Shown here: positions 1 to 6,925 of the stretch, piece by piece
Position numbering within the stretch: position 1 is the stretch's first letter
Layout: every line of letters starts with the position of its first letter
Origin: an uncultured Lachnospiraceae bacterium
GTDB taxonomy: Bacteria > Bacillota > Clostridia > Lachnospirales > Lachnospiraceae
Assembly (NCBI GenBank): GCA_902795625.1
Contig: CADBLW010000300.1
Coordinates: forward strand, 1 to 9,329
Reading direction: 5' to 3'
Length of the DNA stretch: 9,329 nucleotides
Program-made: the position numbers and the translations under genes
Notes under the pieces: generated by a model
Databases searched by the model: none
Seen by the model: only the letters and a program-made list of their open reading frames with translations
What the model was told of the DNA's origin: nothing

Positions 1-929
1 CGATCCCGTTCCAGAAGATCTCCGAGCCGACGATCTCGATGCATTTTCTTGTCAATGACAGTCCCCTCGCCGGCCAGGAGGGCAAGTTCGTAACCTCCCG
101 CCATCTGCGCGAGAGACTTTTCCGCGAACTCAACACCGACGTTTCTCTGCGTGTTGAGGAAACCGATACTACCGAGGCCTTCAAGGTCTCCGGCCGCGGC
201 GAGCTGCATCTCTCGGTCCTGATCGAGAACATGCGCCGCGAGGGCTATGAATTTGCCGTAAGCAAGGCTCAGGTAATCTACCATGAGGACGAGAACGGCA
301 GAAAGACCGAACCCATGGAGGAATGCGTTGTCGACGTTCCCGAGGAGTATGCCGGCAGCGTCATTGAGAAGCTGTCCGCCCGCAAGGGTGAGCTTCAGGG
401 CATGAGCTCTTTCGGAGCAGGCTCCTCCCGTCTCACCTTCCTCATTCCCGCCCGCGGATTGATCGGATACCGCAACGAGTTCCTCACGGACACCAAGGGA
501 GAGGGAATCATTAACACTGTATTTTCCGGCTATGCACCGTATAAGGGCGATCTCAGCTACCGTTCCCAGGGCAGCCTGATCGCATTTGAGAGCGGCGAGG
601 CCGTCACCTACGGACTGTTCAACGCGCAGGAGCGCGGCGACCTCTTCATCAGCCCCGGCGACAAGGTTTACGCAGGTATGGTCGTGGGTGAGCACTGCAA
701 GCCCGAGGATGTCGAGGTCAACGTCTGCAAGAAGAAGCAGCTCACGAACACCCGCTCTTCCGCCGCCGACGAGGCTCTCCGTCTCACACCGCCGCGCATC
801 ATGAGCCTTGAGCAGTGCCTTGAGTTTATCGACAACGACGAGCTTCTGGAAGTCACGCCGAAGAGCCTGCGCATCCGCAAGAAGATCCTCGACTCGCTCG
901 AGCGCAAGCGCGCTTCGAGAAGGAACTGA
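1..929 (+). CDS. typA: Ribosome-associated GTPase TypA/BipA, C-terminal half (5' end outside window)
   Basis: The reading frame is open from base 3 and ends with TGA at 927-929, giving about 308 residues. Family members are about 610 residues, so roughly the second half is present and the GTPase domain lies upstream of the window. TypA/BipA is a cytoplasmic translational GTPase related to EF-G and LepA that binds the ribosome and supports 50S assembly and stress or cold adaptation. The visible part starts in the domain III region (GRGELHLSVLIENMRREGYE), continues into the EF-G domain V-like fold (ECVVDVPEEYAGSVIEKL), and finishes with the BipA-specific C-terminal domain (RGLIGYRNEFLTDTKGEG, then LTNTRSSAADEALRL and a basic tail). 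The gene precedes the dCMP deaminase gene on the same strand by 79 bases. No terminator was seen between them. Identity is confident. Confidence 0.96.
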   Translation, partial: IPFQKISEPTISMHFLVNDSPLAGQEGKFVTSRHLRERLFRELNTDVSLRVEETDTTEAFKVSGRGELHLSVLIENMRREGYEFAVSKAQVIYHEDENGRKTEPMEECVVDVPEEYAGSVIEKLSARKGELQGMSSFGAGSSRLTFLIPARGLIGYRNEFLTDTKGEGIINTVFSGYAPYKGDLSYRSQGSLIAFESGEAVTYGLFNAQERGDLFISPGDKVYAGMVVGEHCKPEDVEVNVCKKKQLTNTRSSAADEALRLTPPRIMSLEQCLEFIDNDELLEVTPKSLRIRKKILDSLERKRASRRN

Positions 930-1008
930 CGGTACAACGGAGATAAGGGAATAATTCATTAATCCGTGCAAAGATAACACATTGATTTTCAAAGGAGAAG
1001 GGAAGACA

Positions 1009-1488
1009 ATGAAGAACACGAACTATCTGAACTGGGATGAGTATTTTATGGGGATCGCGCTTCTGTCCGCCAAGAGAAGCAAGGATCCGAACACCTGCGT
1101 CGGCGCCTGCATCGTCAGCACCGAGAACCGCATTCTCTCCGTCGGTTACAACGGCATGCCCCGCGGCTGTTCGGACGACGAATATCCCTGGGAGCGCGAG
1201 GGCGACGACCTTGATACGAAGTACTTTTATGTATGCCACGCCGAACTCAACGCGATCCTGAACTACACGGGAACGAACATGAAGGGTGCGCGCGTATACA
1301 CAACGCTCTTCCCGTGCAACGAGTGCACGAAAGCGCTCATCCAGGCCGGCATCACCGAGGTGATCTACCAGAGCGACAAATACGATCAGACGCCGGCCAA
1401 CATCGCCGCCAAGCGCATGTTCGCGTCCGCAGGCGTCAAGCTCCGCTGTCTGCCTGTGACCGGCAAGGACGTAACACTGAACCTGTAA
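1009..1488 (+). CDS. Deoxycytidylate (dCMP) deaminase, ComEB-like
   Basis: This 159-residue zinc-dependent cytidine-deaminase-fold protein is predicted to convert dCMP to dUMP, feeding thymidylate synthesis in the cytoplasm. The active-site signature is complete: His77-Ala-Glu79 (zinc ligand and proton shuttle) and Pro102-Cys103-Asn-Glu-Cys106 (the two zinc cysteines). The segment GYNGMPRGCSDDEYPWE at about 46-62 before the HAE motif is typical of dCMP deaminases, as opposed to tRNA adenosine or free cytidine deaminases. Family members are often activated by dCTP and inhibited by dTTP; that cannot be judged here. A TTG at 982 would extend the protein by nine residues. I chose ATG 1009 because an AGGAG ribosome binding site at 993-997 sits 11 bases before it and the extension would be translated from that site itself. 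It lies 77 bases before the ABC transporter gene. B. subtilis comEB is the nearest named relative I can cite; no competence genes are adjacent. Confidence 0.92.
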   Translation: MKNTNYLNWDEYFMGIALLSAKRSKDPNTCVGACIVSTENRILSVGYNGMPRGCSDDEYPWEREGDDLDTKYFYVCHAELNAILNYTGTNMKGARVYTTLFPCNECTKALIQAGITEVIYQSDKYDQTPANIAAKRMFASAGVKLRCLPVTGKDVTLNL

Positions 1489-1541
1489 ATGCGGGATGAA
1501 CGCATACTGATGCATCTGTATTTTTCGTATTCATAACAAAC

Positions 1542-1560
1542 AAAGAGGAATAAAGAGGAA
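1542..1560 (+). promoter_or_regulatory. Duplicated ribosome binding site before the ABC transporter gene
   Basis: The nine-base string AAAGAGGAA occurs twice in direct repeat, at 1542-1550 and 1552-1560, separated by one T. The second copy ends five bases before ATG 1566 and is well placed to serve as the Shine-Dalgarno sequence. The first copy ends 15 bases before the start, too far for normal initiation, and may act as a standby site or be a chance duplication. It supports the start choice for the gene at 1566. Confidence 0.6.
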
Positions 1561-1565
1561 GAACA

Positions 1566-4313
1566 ATGCTTACACTGAAGAACATTACCAAGGACTACCC
1601 CATCGGGGACTCTGTCGTGCATGCTCTCAAGGGGATCGATCTTTCGTTCCGCGAGAGCGAGTTCGTCGCGATCCTCGGCCCTTCGGGCTGCGGCAAGACA
1701 ACGCTTCTCAACATCATCGGCGGTCTCGACCACTACACTTCGGGTGACCTTGTGATCAACGGCCGTTCCACGAAGCTGTACAAGGACAAGGACTGGGACT
1801 CTTACCGCAACCACAGCATTGGTTTCGTATTCCAGAGTTACAATCTGATCTCGCATCAGACGGTCCTCAGGAACGTAGAACTCGCGCTCACGATCTCCGG
1901 TGTATCCAAGTCCGAGAGGCGCAGCCGCGCCGTTAAGGCTCTTGAGGATGTCGGTCTCGGCGACCAGCTTGAGAAGAAACCGAACCAGCTCTCCGGCGGA
2001 CAGATGCAGCGTGTCGCGATCGCCCGAGCGCTTGTGAACAACCCCGACATCGTGCTCGCTGATGAGCCGACAGGTGCTCTTGACACCGAGACGAGCGTCC
2101 AGATTATGGATCTCCTCAAGGAGGTCGCGAAGGACAAGCTTGTCATCATGGTCACACACAACCCTGATCTGGCAGCCACGTACGCGACGCGCACGATCTG
2201 CCTTTTGGACGGTCTCATCACCTCGGACAGCAAACCTCTCACCGAAGAGGAACTCGACTCCAAGGTGGATCGCAAGCCGAAGGGGACATCAATGTCATTT
2301 CTCACGGCACTGTCCCTCTCGCTCACCAACCTGATGACCAAGAAGACGCGCACGATCCTGACTGCATTTGCCGGAAGTATCGGTATTATCGGTATCGCGC
2401 TGATTCTCTCTCTCAGCAACGGTGTCAACAATTACATCACAAGGATCCAGGAAGACACACTCTCCTCCTATCCGCTCACGATCCAGAAGATGACTGCGGA
2501 TTCCTCCTCGATCATCTCCGCCGTTTTGGGTATAACAAACGACGAGATTGAACGACATGAGGACGGGCGCATCTACTCCAACAGCATGCTGACTGAGATC
2601 GTCAACACAATGATGTCCGAGGTCAAGACCAACGACCTCAAGAAATTCAAGAATTATCTGGACAACAACGCGGAGATGAAGGATCTCGTCACTGATATCC
2701 GCTACTCCTACGGCATTGTCCCGCAGATCTATCAGTACGATCTTTCAAAGAACGGCATCTACCAGCTGAATCCGAGCAACATTCTCAATACGTTCTGGGC
2801 GTCCATCGGTATCTCCGAGTCGTCCATCTCCGAGATGAGCTCGATGATGAGCATCGGAGGCTCGACAAGATCCATGTCCGTATGGTCGGAGATCATCGAC
2901 AATCAGGCTCTCCTGAACGAGCAGTACGATCTTCTCGCAGGACGCTGGCCTTCCGCATACAACGAGGTGATCCTTGTTGTCGACAAGAACAACGAGATGA
3001 GCGACTACACGCTCTACTCCCTTGCTCTGAAGGATCCAAACGAGATGACCGCCGCGTTCCACGCGCTCATGAGACAGGAGCAGGTCACCAGCGAGAAGGT
3101 TTCTTTCTCCTATCAGGATCTTCTCTCGCTTCAGTTCCGTCTGGTCATTCCCGCCGACTACTATTCGTATGACAATGCGACCGGAACCTGGGTTGACCGT
3201 TCCACGGACGCCGATTACATGGCTGCCCTTCTGACGGACAACTCCCGTGCCGTAACGCTCTCCGTCGTCGGTATCGTGCGCCCCGGTGAGGAAGCGATGG
3301 CCACCTCCGTAAACGGCGCCATGGGTTACACGCATGAACTCGTGGAGTACATTGTAGCTGAAACCGCAAAGCGCGACATCGTTAAGCAACAGCTCAGAGA
3401 CAAAGAGCTTGACGTCTTCACCGGACATCCTTTCGAGGTTCCGAAGGCATACAGCGCGGACGAGCTTCGCGCTATGCTCCTTGCACAGCTCTCGAAGATG
3501 AACGACGAAGAGATCGCGCGGATCTCCGGCATGCTCATCTCCTTCTTCCAGAGTGATACATCGGGCAATTACGATGAGATCATGCGGAAAATAGAGAACG
3601 GCGAGACGGTCACTCCCGAGGAGATGCTCAACCTCCTTCCTGATGAGGTGCTCATGACATCTCTCAAGCAGTACGCAAACTCGGGACAGTCCGTCAGCAC
3701 CTACGAGCTCAATATGGCGAAGCTCGGCAGCTATGACATCGAGGACCCGACCTCCATCAGCATTTTCCCGAAGGACTTCAAGTCCAAGGACCGCATCGTA
3801 AAGATCATCGCGGAATACAACAGTGCTGAGGACCGCACCGATGACGAGCGCATCGATTACACCGACTACGTGGCTCTCCTGATGTCCTCGATCACAAGGA
3901 TCATCAACTCGATCACATACATTCTGATCGCATTCGTTGCGATCTCCCTGGTGGTATCGTCCATCATGATCGGTATCATCACCTACATCTCCGTTCTGGA
4001 GCGCACGAAAGAGATCGGTATCCTGCGAGCCATCGGCGCTTCCAAGCGCGATATCGCGCGTGTGTTCAACGCGGAGACGCTGATCATCGGCTTTGTCGCA
4101 GGTACCTTGGGTATCGCTCTCACGCTGCTTCTGAACATTCCGATCAACATGATCATTTTCAAGATCGCAGAGGTTCACAACCTCTCGAAGCTTCCGTGGG
4201 CAGGCGGCATCATACTGATCATCATCAGCATGGTCCTCACGCTGATCGCCGGCATCATCCCGTCCCGCATCGCGGCACGCAAGGATCCCGTTACGGCGCT
4301 GCGCACCGAGTAA
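1566..4313 (+). CDS. ABC transporter, ATPase fused to FtsX/MacB-type permease
   Basis: The 915-residue protein joins a LolD/MacB-class ATPase to a four-helix FtsX-type permease. In the ATPase: Walker A GPSGCGKT 38-45, Q-loop Gln90, signature LSGGQ 142-146, Walker B ending at Glu167, D-loop GALD 170-173 and H-loop His198, all intact. A first membrane helix lies at about 264-284, followed by an outer domain of about 490 residues with no cysteine. Three more helices lie near 783-808, 838-862 and 879-900, with the conserved cytoplasmic loop ERTKEIGILRAIGASKRDI after the second. The MacB-like motif LLAGRWPSAYNEVILV (about 456-471) falls in the outer domain, which also carries a helix-rich stretch near 630-705. 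Such type VII ABC proteins usually transmit force to extracytoplasmic partners or expel peptides, lipids or antibiotics from the membrane; the substrate is unknown here. No two-component system is adjacent. ATG 1566 has a good ribosome binding site. MacB of Gram-negatives is a distant analogue only. Confidence 0.93.
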   Translation: MLTLKNITKDYPIGDSVVHALKGIDLSFRESEFVAILGPSGCGKTTLLNIIGGLDHYTSGDLVINGRSTKLYKDKDWDSYRNHSIGFVFQSYNLISHQTVLRNVELALTISGVSKSERRSRAVKALEDVGLGDQLEKKPNQLSGGQMQRVAIARALVNNPDIVLADEPTGALDTETSVQIMDLLKEVAKDKLVIMVTHNPDLAATYATRTICLLDGLITSDSKPLTEEELDSKVDRKPKGTSMSFLTALSLSLTNLMTKKTRTILTAFAGSIGIIGIALILSLSNGVNNYITRIQEDTLSSYPLTIQKMTADSSSIISAVLGITNDEIERHEDGRIYSNSMLTEIVNTMMSEVKTNDLKKFKNYLDNNAEMKDLVTDIRYSYGIVPQIYQYDLSKNGIYQLNPSNILNTFWASIGISESSISEMSSMMSIGGSTRSMSVWSEIIDNQALLNEQYDLLAGRWPSAYNEVILVVDKNNEMSDYTLYSLALKDPNEMTAAFHALMRQEQVTSEKVSFSYQDLLSLQFRLVIPADYYSYDNATGTWVDRSTDADYMAALLTDNSRAVTLSVVGIVRPGEEAMATSVNGAMGYTHELVEYIVAETAKRDIVKQQLRDKELDVFTGHPFEVPKAYSADELRAMLLAQLSKMNDEEIARISGMLISFFQSDTSGNYDEIMRKIENGETVTPEEMLNLLPDEVLMTSLKQYANSGQSVSTYELNMAKLGSYDIEDPTSISIFPKDFKSKDRIVKIIAEYNSAEDRTDDERIDYTDYVALLMSSITRIINSITYILIAFVAISLVVSSIMIGIITYISVLERTKEIGILRAIGASKRDIARVFNAETLIIGFVAGTLGIALTLLLNIPINMIIFKIAEVHNLSKLPWAGGIILIIISMVLTLIAGIIPSRIAARKDPVTALRTE

Positions 4314-4379
4314 GAGCGCAAACCCAAGAAAGCGCATAGAACCGAGCAAGCGCGCAGAACCGTGTAAGCGCGTAAATCC
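4302..4379 (+). repeat. Degenerate 18-bp tandem repeat over the ABC gene stop codon
   Basis: About four imperfect 18-bp units, in register with the codons of the ABC gene, run from its last codons into the intergenic region: 4302-4319, 4320-4337, 4338-4355 and 4356-4373, with a decayed partial fifth unit from 4374. The consensus is roughly MGAACCGAGYAAGCGCGY. Units 3 and 4 agree at 14 of 18 positions; unit 2 is the most diverged. The gene's TAA (4311-4313) is the tenth to twelfth base of unit 1, the same place is TAA in unit 4 (4365-4367), and CAA in unit 3. I infer small tandem duplications seeded at the gene's 3' end. No function is claimed. Confidence 0.6.
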
Positions 4380-4420
4380 GCTTCCGGTGATGCGGTGGGA
4401 CAATTTCCTACTTAAAACGT

Positions 4421-4470
4421 AAAAGCCTGTCACAACGGCTCTTTAGGAGCTCCTGTGACAGGCTTTTTCT
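4421..4470. terminator. Bidirectional intrinsic terminator between convergent genes
   Basis: A perfect 14-bp stem pairs 4421-4434 (starting AAAAGCCTGTCACA) with 4454-4467. The 19-base loop can fold further, with GGCTC 4437-4441 pairing with 4447-4451 (one G-U). On the plus strand the stem runs into a T-rich tail (TTTTTCTTG), a good terminator for the ABC transcript. On the minus strand it is followed by TTTTACGTTTTAAG, a fair terminator for the amidase transcript, whose stop lies 67 bases upstream. Its position between two converging genes fits this double role. Confidence 0.88.
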
Positions 4471-4533
4471 TGTCCTTATTCAATTATCCGATCACTGTCC
4501 GATTGATCTTCCCAGGCTTGCATTCCCGCCGAT

Positions 4534-5277
4534 CTACTGCTTCACGATCGGGTTCGAGGTGTCAAAGGATTTGCCCTTGATCGCCTTCGCGACATCCTCC
4601 CGGAACTGTGTCCAGGAGTCAGGATTCTTCGCAAAATACAGAGGGCACGCCGCGCCGGTGATATCGTAGTGGCGCTCCACATTTTTCTCGGTCAGATCGA
4701 ACTCATCGCACAGGTACGCGACAAGCTTCACCAGGCTCGCATAGGTGTCGCTGCTCATGGTTCCGTCAACGCCCGTGTTACAGAACTCGATGGAAATGGC
4801 CCTGCCGTTGTCTCCCTTGGAAGCATATGCCGCCTCGTTGATGGGGATACACTGGACGATCTCGCCCTCGGCGCCGATGATGAAATGCATGCTCTCACGG
4901 CTGTCCGTGTCGCTGTGCGAATCCTTTTTCGCCTCATAGCGGTCACGCTGTGCGATCGCCGTGGAATTGATCTCCACACCGGTATAGTGGATCACGATCT
5001 TCTCGACCTTCTTCAGCTCCGTTCCCGGTCTCGTAAAATCATTGACGGACAGAAGTTTCTGCGTCACCTTGATATCGTCAACCTTCTTGACAAGGCCGTC
5101 GTCCGAACCGCTGAAGATCCAGGAGATCAGTTTGATGATCAACATCAGGATCAGTATCAGTATGATCGCAAGTCCCGCAAGGATCGCGTACTTGCGTATC
5201 TTCTTACGACGCCGGCGTCTTCGGCGAAGTTCCGCCTTGGATAAGCGCCGCGTCCCGTTCCCGGAAGTATTTGCCAT
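4534..5277 (-). CDS. Membrane-anchored N-acetylmuramoyl-L-alanine amidase (Amidase_2 fold)
   Basis: This 247-residue protein is predicted to cleave the amide bond between MurNAc and the stem peptide of peptidoglycan outside the cell. Order: a very basic cytoplasmic N-terminus with seven consecutive Arg (18-24), one membrane helix at about 31-55 (type II, C-terminus out), a linker, then the Amidase_2/PGRP-like domain from about 90. The expected zinc ligands are present by comparison with T7 lysozyme: His97 in IVIHYTG, His203 in RHYDITG and Cys211 in AACP, with the same eight-residue His-Cys spacing. The Lys found two residues before that Cys in T7 lysozyme (Lys128), and usual in related GKxCP motifs, is Ala209 here. 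An upstream GTG at 5310 would add 11 residues. I chose ATG 5277 because AGGAGG (5289-5284) sits six bases before it. The gene lies 106 bases after guaB with its own likely promoter, and ends before the shared terminator. Confidence 0.88.
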   Translation of the reverse strand: MANTSGNGTRRLSKAELRRRRRRRKKIRKYAILAGLAIILILILMLIIKLISWIFSGSDDGLVKKVDDIKVTQKLLSVNDFTRPGTELKKVEKIVIHYTGVEINSTAIAQRDRYEAKKDSHSDTDSRESMHFIIGAEGEIVQCIPINEAAYASKGDNGRAISIEFCNTGVDGTMSSDTYASLVKLVAYLCDEFDLTEKNVERHYDITGAACPLYFAKNPDSWTQFREDVAKAIKGKSFDTSNPIVKQ

Positions 5278-5318
5278 CCCGGTCCTCCTCTCTCGAGTAA
5301 GAAACCCCACTCGCAGAA

Positions 5319-5355
5319 ACGGTCATTCCCGCGATACGCGCGGGAATATAACCGT
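5319..5355 (-). promoter_or_regulatory. Hairpin in the leader of the amidase gene
   Basis: On the minus strand a 9-bp stem pairs 5347-5339 with 5333-5325 (arms ATTCCCGCG and CGCGGGAAT) around a five-base loop. It is extended by an outer 5-bp stem (5355-5351 with 5323-5319, ACGGT and ACCGT) across a small internal loop. It follows the predicted transcription start by only a few bases, so it would cap the 5' end of the mRNA. It could instead be a guaB terminator, but what follows is TTTCTGCGAG, a poor T tract. Confidence 0.6.
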
Positions 5356-5365
5356 CATCTACGTC

Positions 5366-5394
5366 ATTATACTACAAAACGGATCAATTGTCAT
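5366..5394 (-). promoter_or_regulatory. Sigma-A-type promoter for the amidase gene
   Basis: Reading the minus strand, ATGACA at 5394-5389 (five of six matches to TTGACA), a 17-base spacer and a perfect TATAAT at 5371-5366 form a near-consensus promoter. The -35 box and spacer overlap the last codons and the TGA (5386-5384) of guaB. Transcription should start near 5358-5360, about 80 bases before ATG 5277. It implies that the amidase can be expressed separately from guaB. Confidence 0.65.
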
Positions 5395-6841
5395 CTACAC
5401 TGTAGTTCGGTGCTTCCTTCGTGATGTGAATGTCATGCGGGTGGCTTTCCTTGAGGGAAGCTGCCGAAATCTTCACGAAGCGAGCCGTCTCACGCAGCGT
5501 CTTGAGATCCTTGGCACCGCAGTAGCCCATACCTGCGCGGAGACCGCCGAGAAGCTGGAATACGGTGTCCTCCACAAGTCCCTTATAAGCGACACGACCT
5601 TCGACGCCCTCGGGAACAAGCTTCTTTGCATCCGACTGGAAATAGCGGTCCTTGCTGCCGTTCTCCATGGCCGCGATGGAACCCATGCCGCGGTATACCT
5701 TGTATTTTCTTCCCTGGTACAGCTCGTACTCTCCGGGGCTCTCCTCGCAGCCTGCGAAGATTGAACCCATCATACATACGTTGGCGCCTGCAGCGAGAGC
5801 CTTCGTGATATCTCCGGAGTACTTGATACCGCCGTCGGCAATGATCGGGATATCATATTTCTTAGCTGCTTCGTACGCGCTCATGATCGCCGAGATCTGC
5901 GGTACGCCGATACCTGCAACGATACGCGTCGTGCAGATGGAACCCGGTCCGATACCGACCTTGACGCAGTTGACACCGGCCTTGATCAGGTCCTCCGTCG
6001 CCTCCGCGGTCGCCACGTTTCCGGCGATGATCTGAAGATCCGGATACGCGTCGCGGACCATCTGAACAACTCTCAACACATTGGCCGAATGACCGTGAGC
6101 GGTATCGATCACGATGGCGTCGACCTTAGCCTTCACAAGCGCATCCACGCGGTCAAGGATGTTGGCGGTAACGCCGACACCTGCGGCGCACAGAAGACGT
6201 CCCATGGAGTCCTTCGCGGCAAGCGGGTACTTGATCGCCTTCTCAATATCCTTGATCGTGATCAGGCCCTTCAGGTTGCCGTCCTTGTCAACGATCGGAA
6301 GCTTCTCCTTGCGCGCCTTCGCAAGGATCATCTTCGCCTCATCGAGGGTTACGCCCTCAGGAGCGGTGATCAGACCCTCGCTCGTCATCGACTCGCTGAT
6401 CTTCTTCGAAAAATCCGTCTCAAACTTGAGGTCACGGTTTGTGATAATGCCGACCAGGCGTCTGCCTTCCGTGATCGGTACGCCGCTGATGCGGTATTTG
6501 CCCATAAGGTCGTTGGCATCCTGCAGCGTGTGATTCGGGGAGAGATAGAAAGGATCGCTGATAACGCCGTTCTCCGAACGTTTCACCTTATCCACTTCAT
6601 CCGCCTGCTCCTCGATTGACATGTTCTTGTGAATGACACCGATGCCCCCCTGTCTCGCCATCGCAATGGCCATGCGATGCTCCGTAACGGTGTCCATGCC
6701 TGCGCTCATCAAGGGGATGTTCAGCTTGATGGAGTGAGTCAGTTCCGTGCCGATCTCGACCTGGTTCGGGATCACTTCCGAGTAGGAAGGAACCAGCAGC
6801 ACGTCGTCAAAAGTAATGCCGTCTCCGATAATTGTAGCCAT
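5384..6841 (-). CDS. guaB: IMP dehydrogenase
   Basis: A full-length protein of 485 residues, the usual bacterial size. It oxidises IMP to XMP with NAD+, the committed step of GMP synthesis in the cytoplasm. The TIM barrel is interrupted by a two-CBS (Bateman) module at about 93-205 (GVPITEGRRLVGIITNRDL; LPIVDKDGNLKGLITIKDI). The catalytic loop GIGPGSICTTRIVAG places the nucleophile at Cys303. The IMP-binding segment IADGGIKYSGD is at about 334-344. The mobile flap carries SKDRYFQ with Arg399-Tyr400, followed by VPEGVEGRV. No key residue is missing. ATG 6841 is preceded by AGGAGG (6853-6848) at six bases. The preceding gene ends 84 bases upstream on the same strand with no terminator between, so co-transcription is plausible. 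No purine riboswitch fold was recognised in that gap. Confidence 0.98.
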   Translation of the reverse strand: MATIIGDGITFDDVLLVPSYSEVIPNQVEIGTELTHSIKLNIPLMSAGMDTVTEHRMAIAMARQGGIGVIHKNMSIEEQADEVDKVKRSENGVISDPFYLSPNHTLQDANDLMGKYRISGVPITEGRRLVGIITNRDLKFETDFSKKISESMTSEGLITAPEGVTLDEAKMILAKARKEKLPIVDKDGNLKGLITIKDIEKAIKYPLAAKDSMGRLLCAAGVGVTANILDRVDALVKAKVDAIVIDTAHGHSANVLRVVQMVRDAYPDLQIIAGNVATAEATEDLIKAGVNCVKVGIGPGSICTTRIVAGIGVPQISAIMSAYEAAKKYDIPIIADGGIKYSGDITKALAAGANVCMMGSIFAGCEESPGEYELYQGRKYKVYRGMGSIAAMENGSKDRYFQSDAKKLVPEGVEGRVAYKGLVEDTVFQLLGGLRAGMGYCGAKDLKTLRETARFVKISAASLKESHPHDIHITKEAPNYSVDDN

Positions 6842-6925
6842 AGTCAGCCTCCTTTATTTATAATATTTTGGTTACGTAGGAAATCCTCCCCCGAAAGCAC
6901 CTCAATCCACCCCAATGACGCAGGA

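Noticed and set aside
982..1008. TTG start for the dCMP deaminase, nine residues upstream
   Set aside because: The ribosome binding site for ATG 1009 lies inside this extension and homologues normally begin close to the NWDEYFMGIA segment.
1489..1505. Possible small terminator hairpin after the dCMP deaminase gene (ATGCG paired with CGCAT)
   Set aside because: Only five base pairs with a seven-base loop and no T tract directly after it; too weak to call.
1566..4313. Naming the ABC fusion macB or a bacitracin-type exporter
   Set aside because: The four-helix layout does not fit BceB-type permeases with ten helices, and true MacB works with MacA and TolC, which are not seen here. Only the general class is supported.
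2745..4433. Open frame of 562 codons on the minus strand opposite the ABC transporter
   Set aside because: It is antisense to a gene with full domain support, its translation is rich in Arg, His, Asp and Val with no recognisable domain, and it begins inside the terminator region. Codon bias of GC-rich genes commonly creates such shadows.
6842..6925. Promoter or purine riboswitch before guaB
   Set aside because: The AT-rich string near 6857-6869 contains TATTAT and TATAAA, but no -35 box sits at proper spacing and the start would fall on the ribosome binding site. The 84-base gap shows no guanine or PRPP riboswitch-like pairing.
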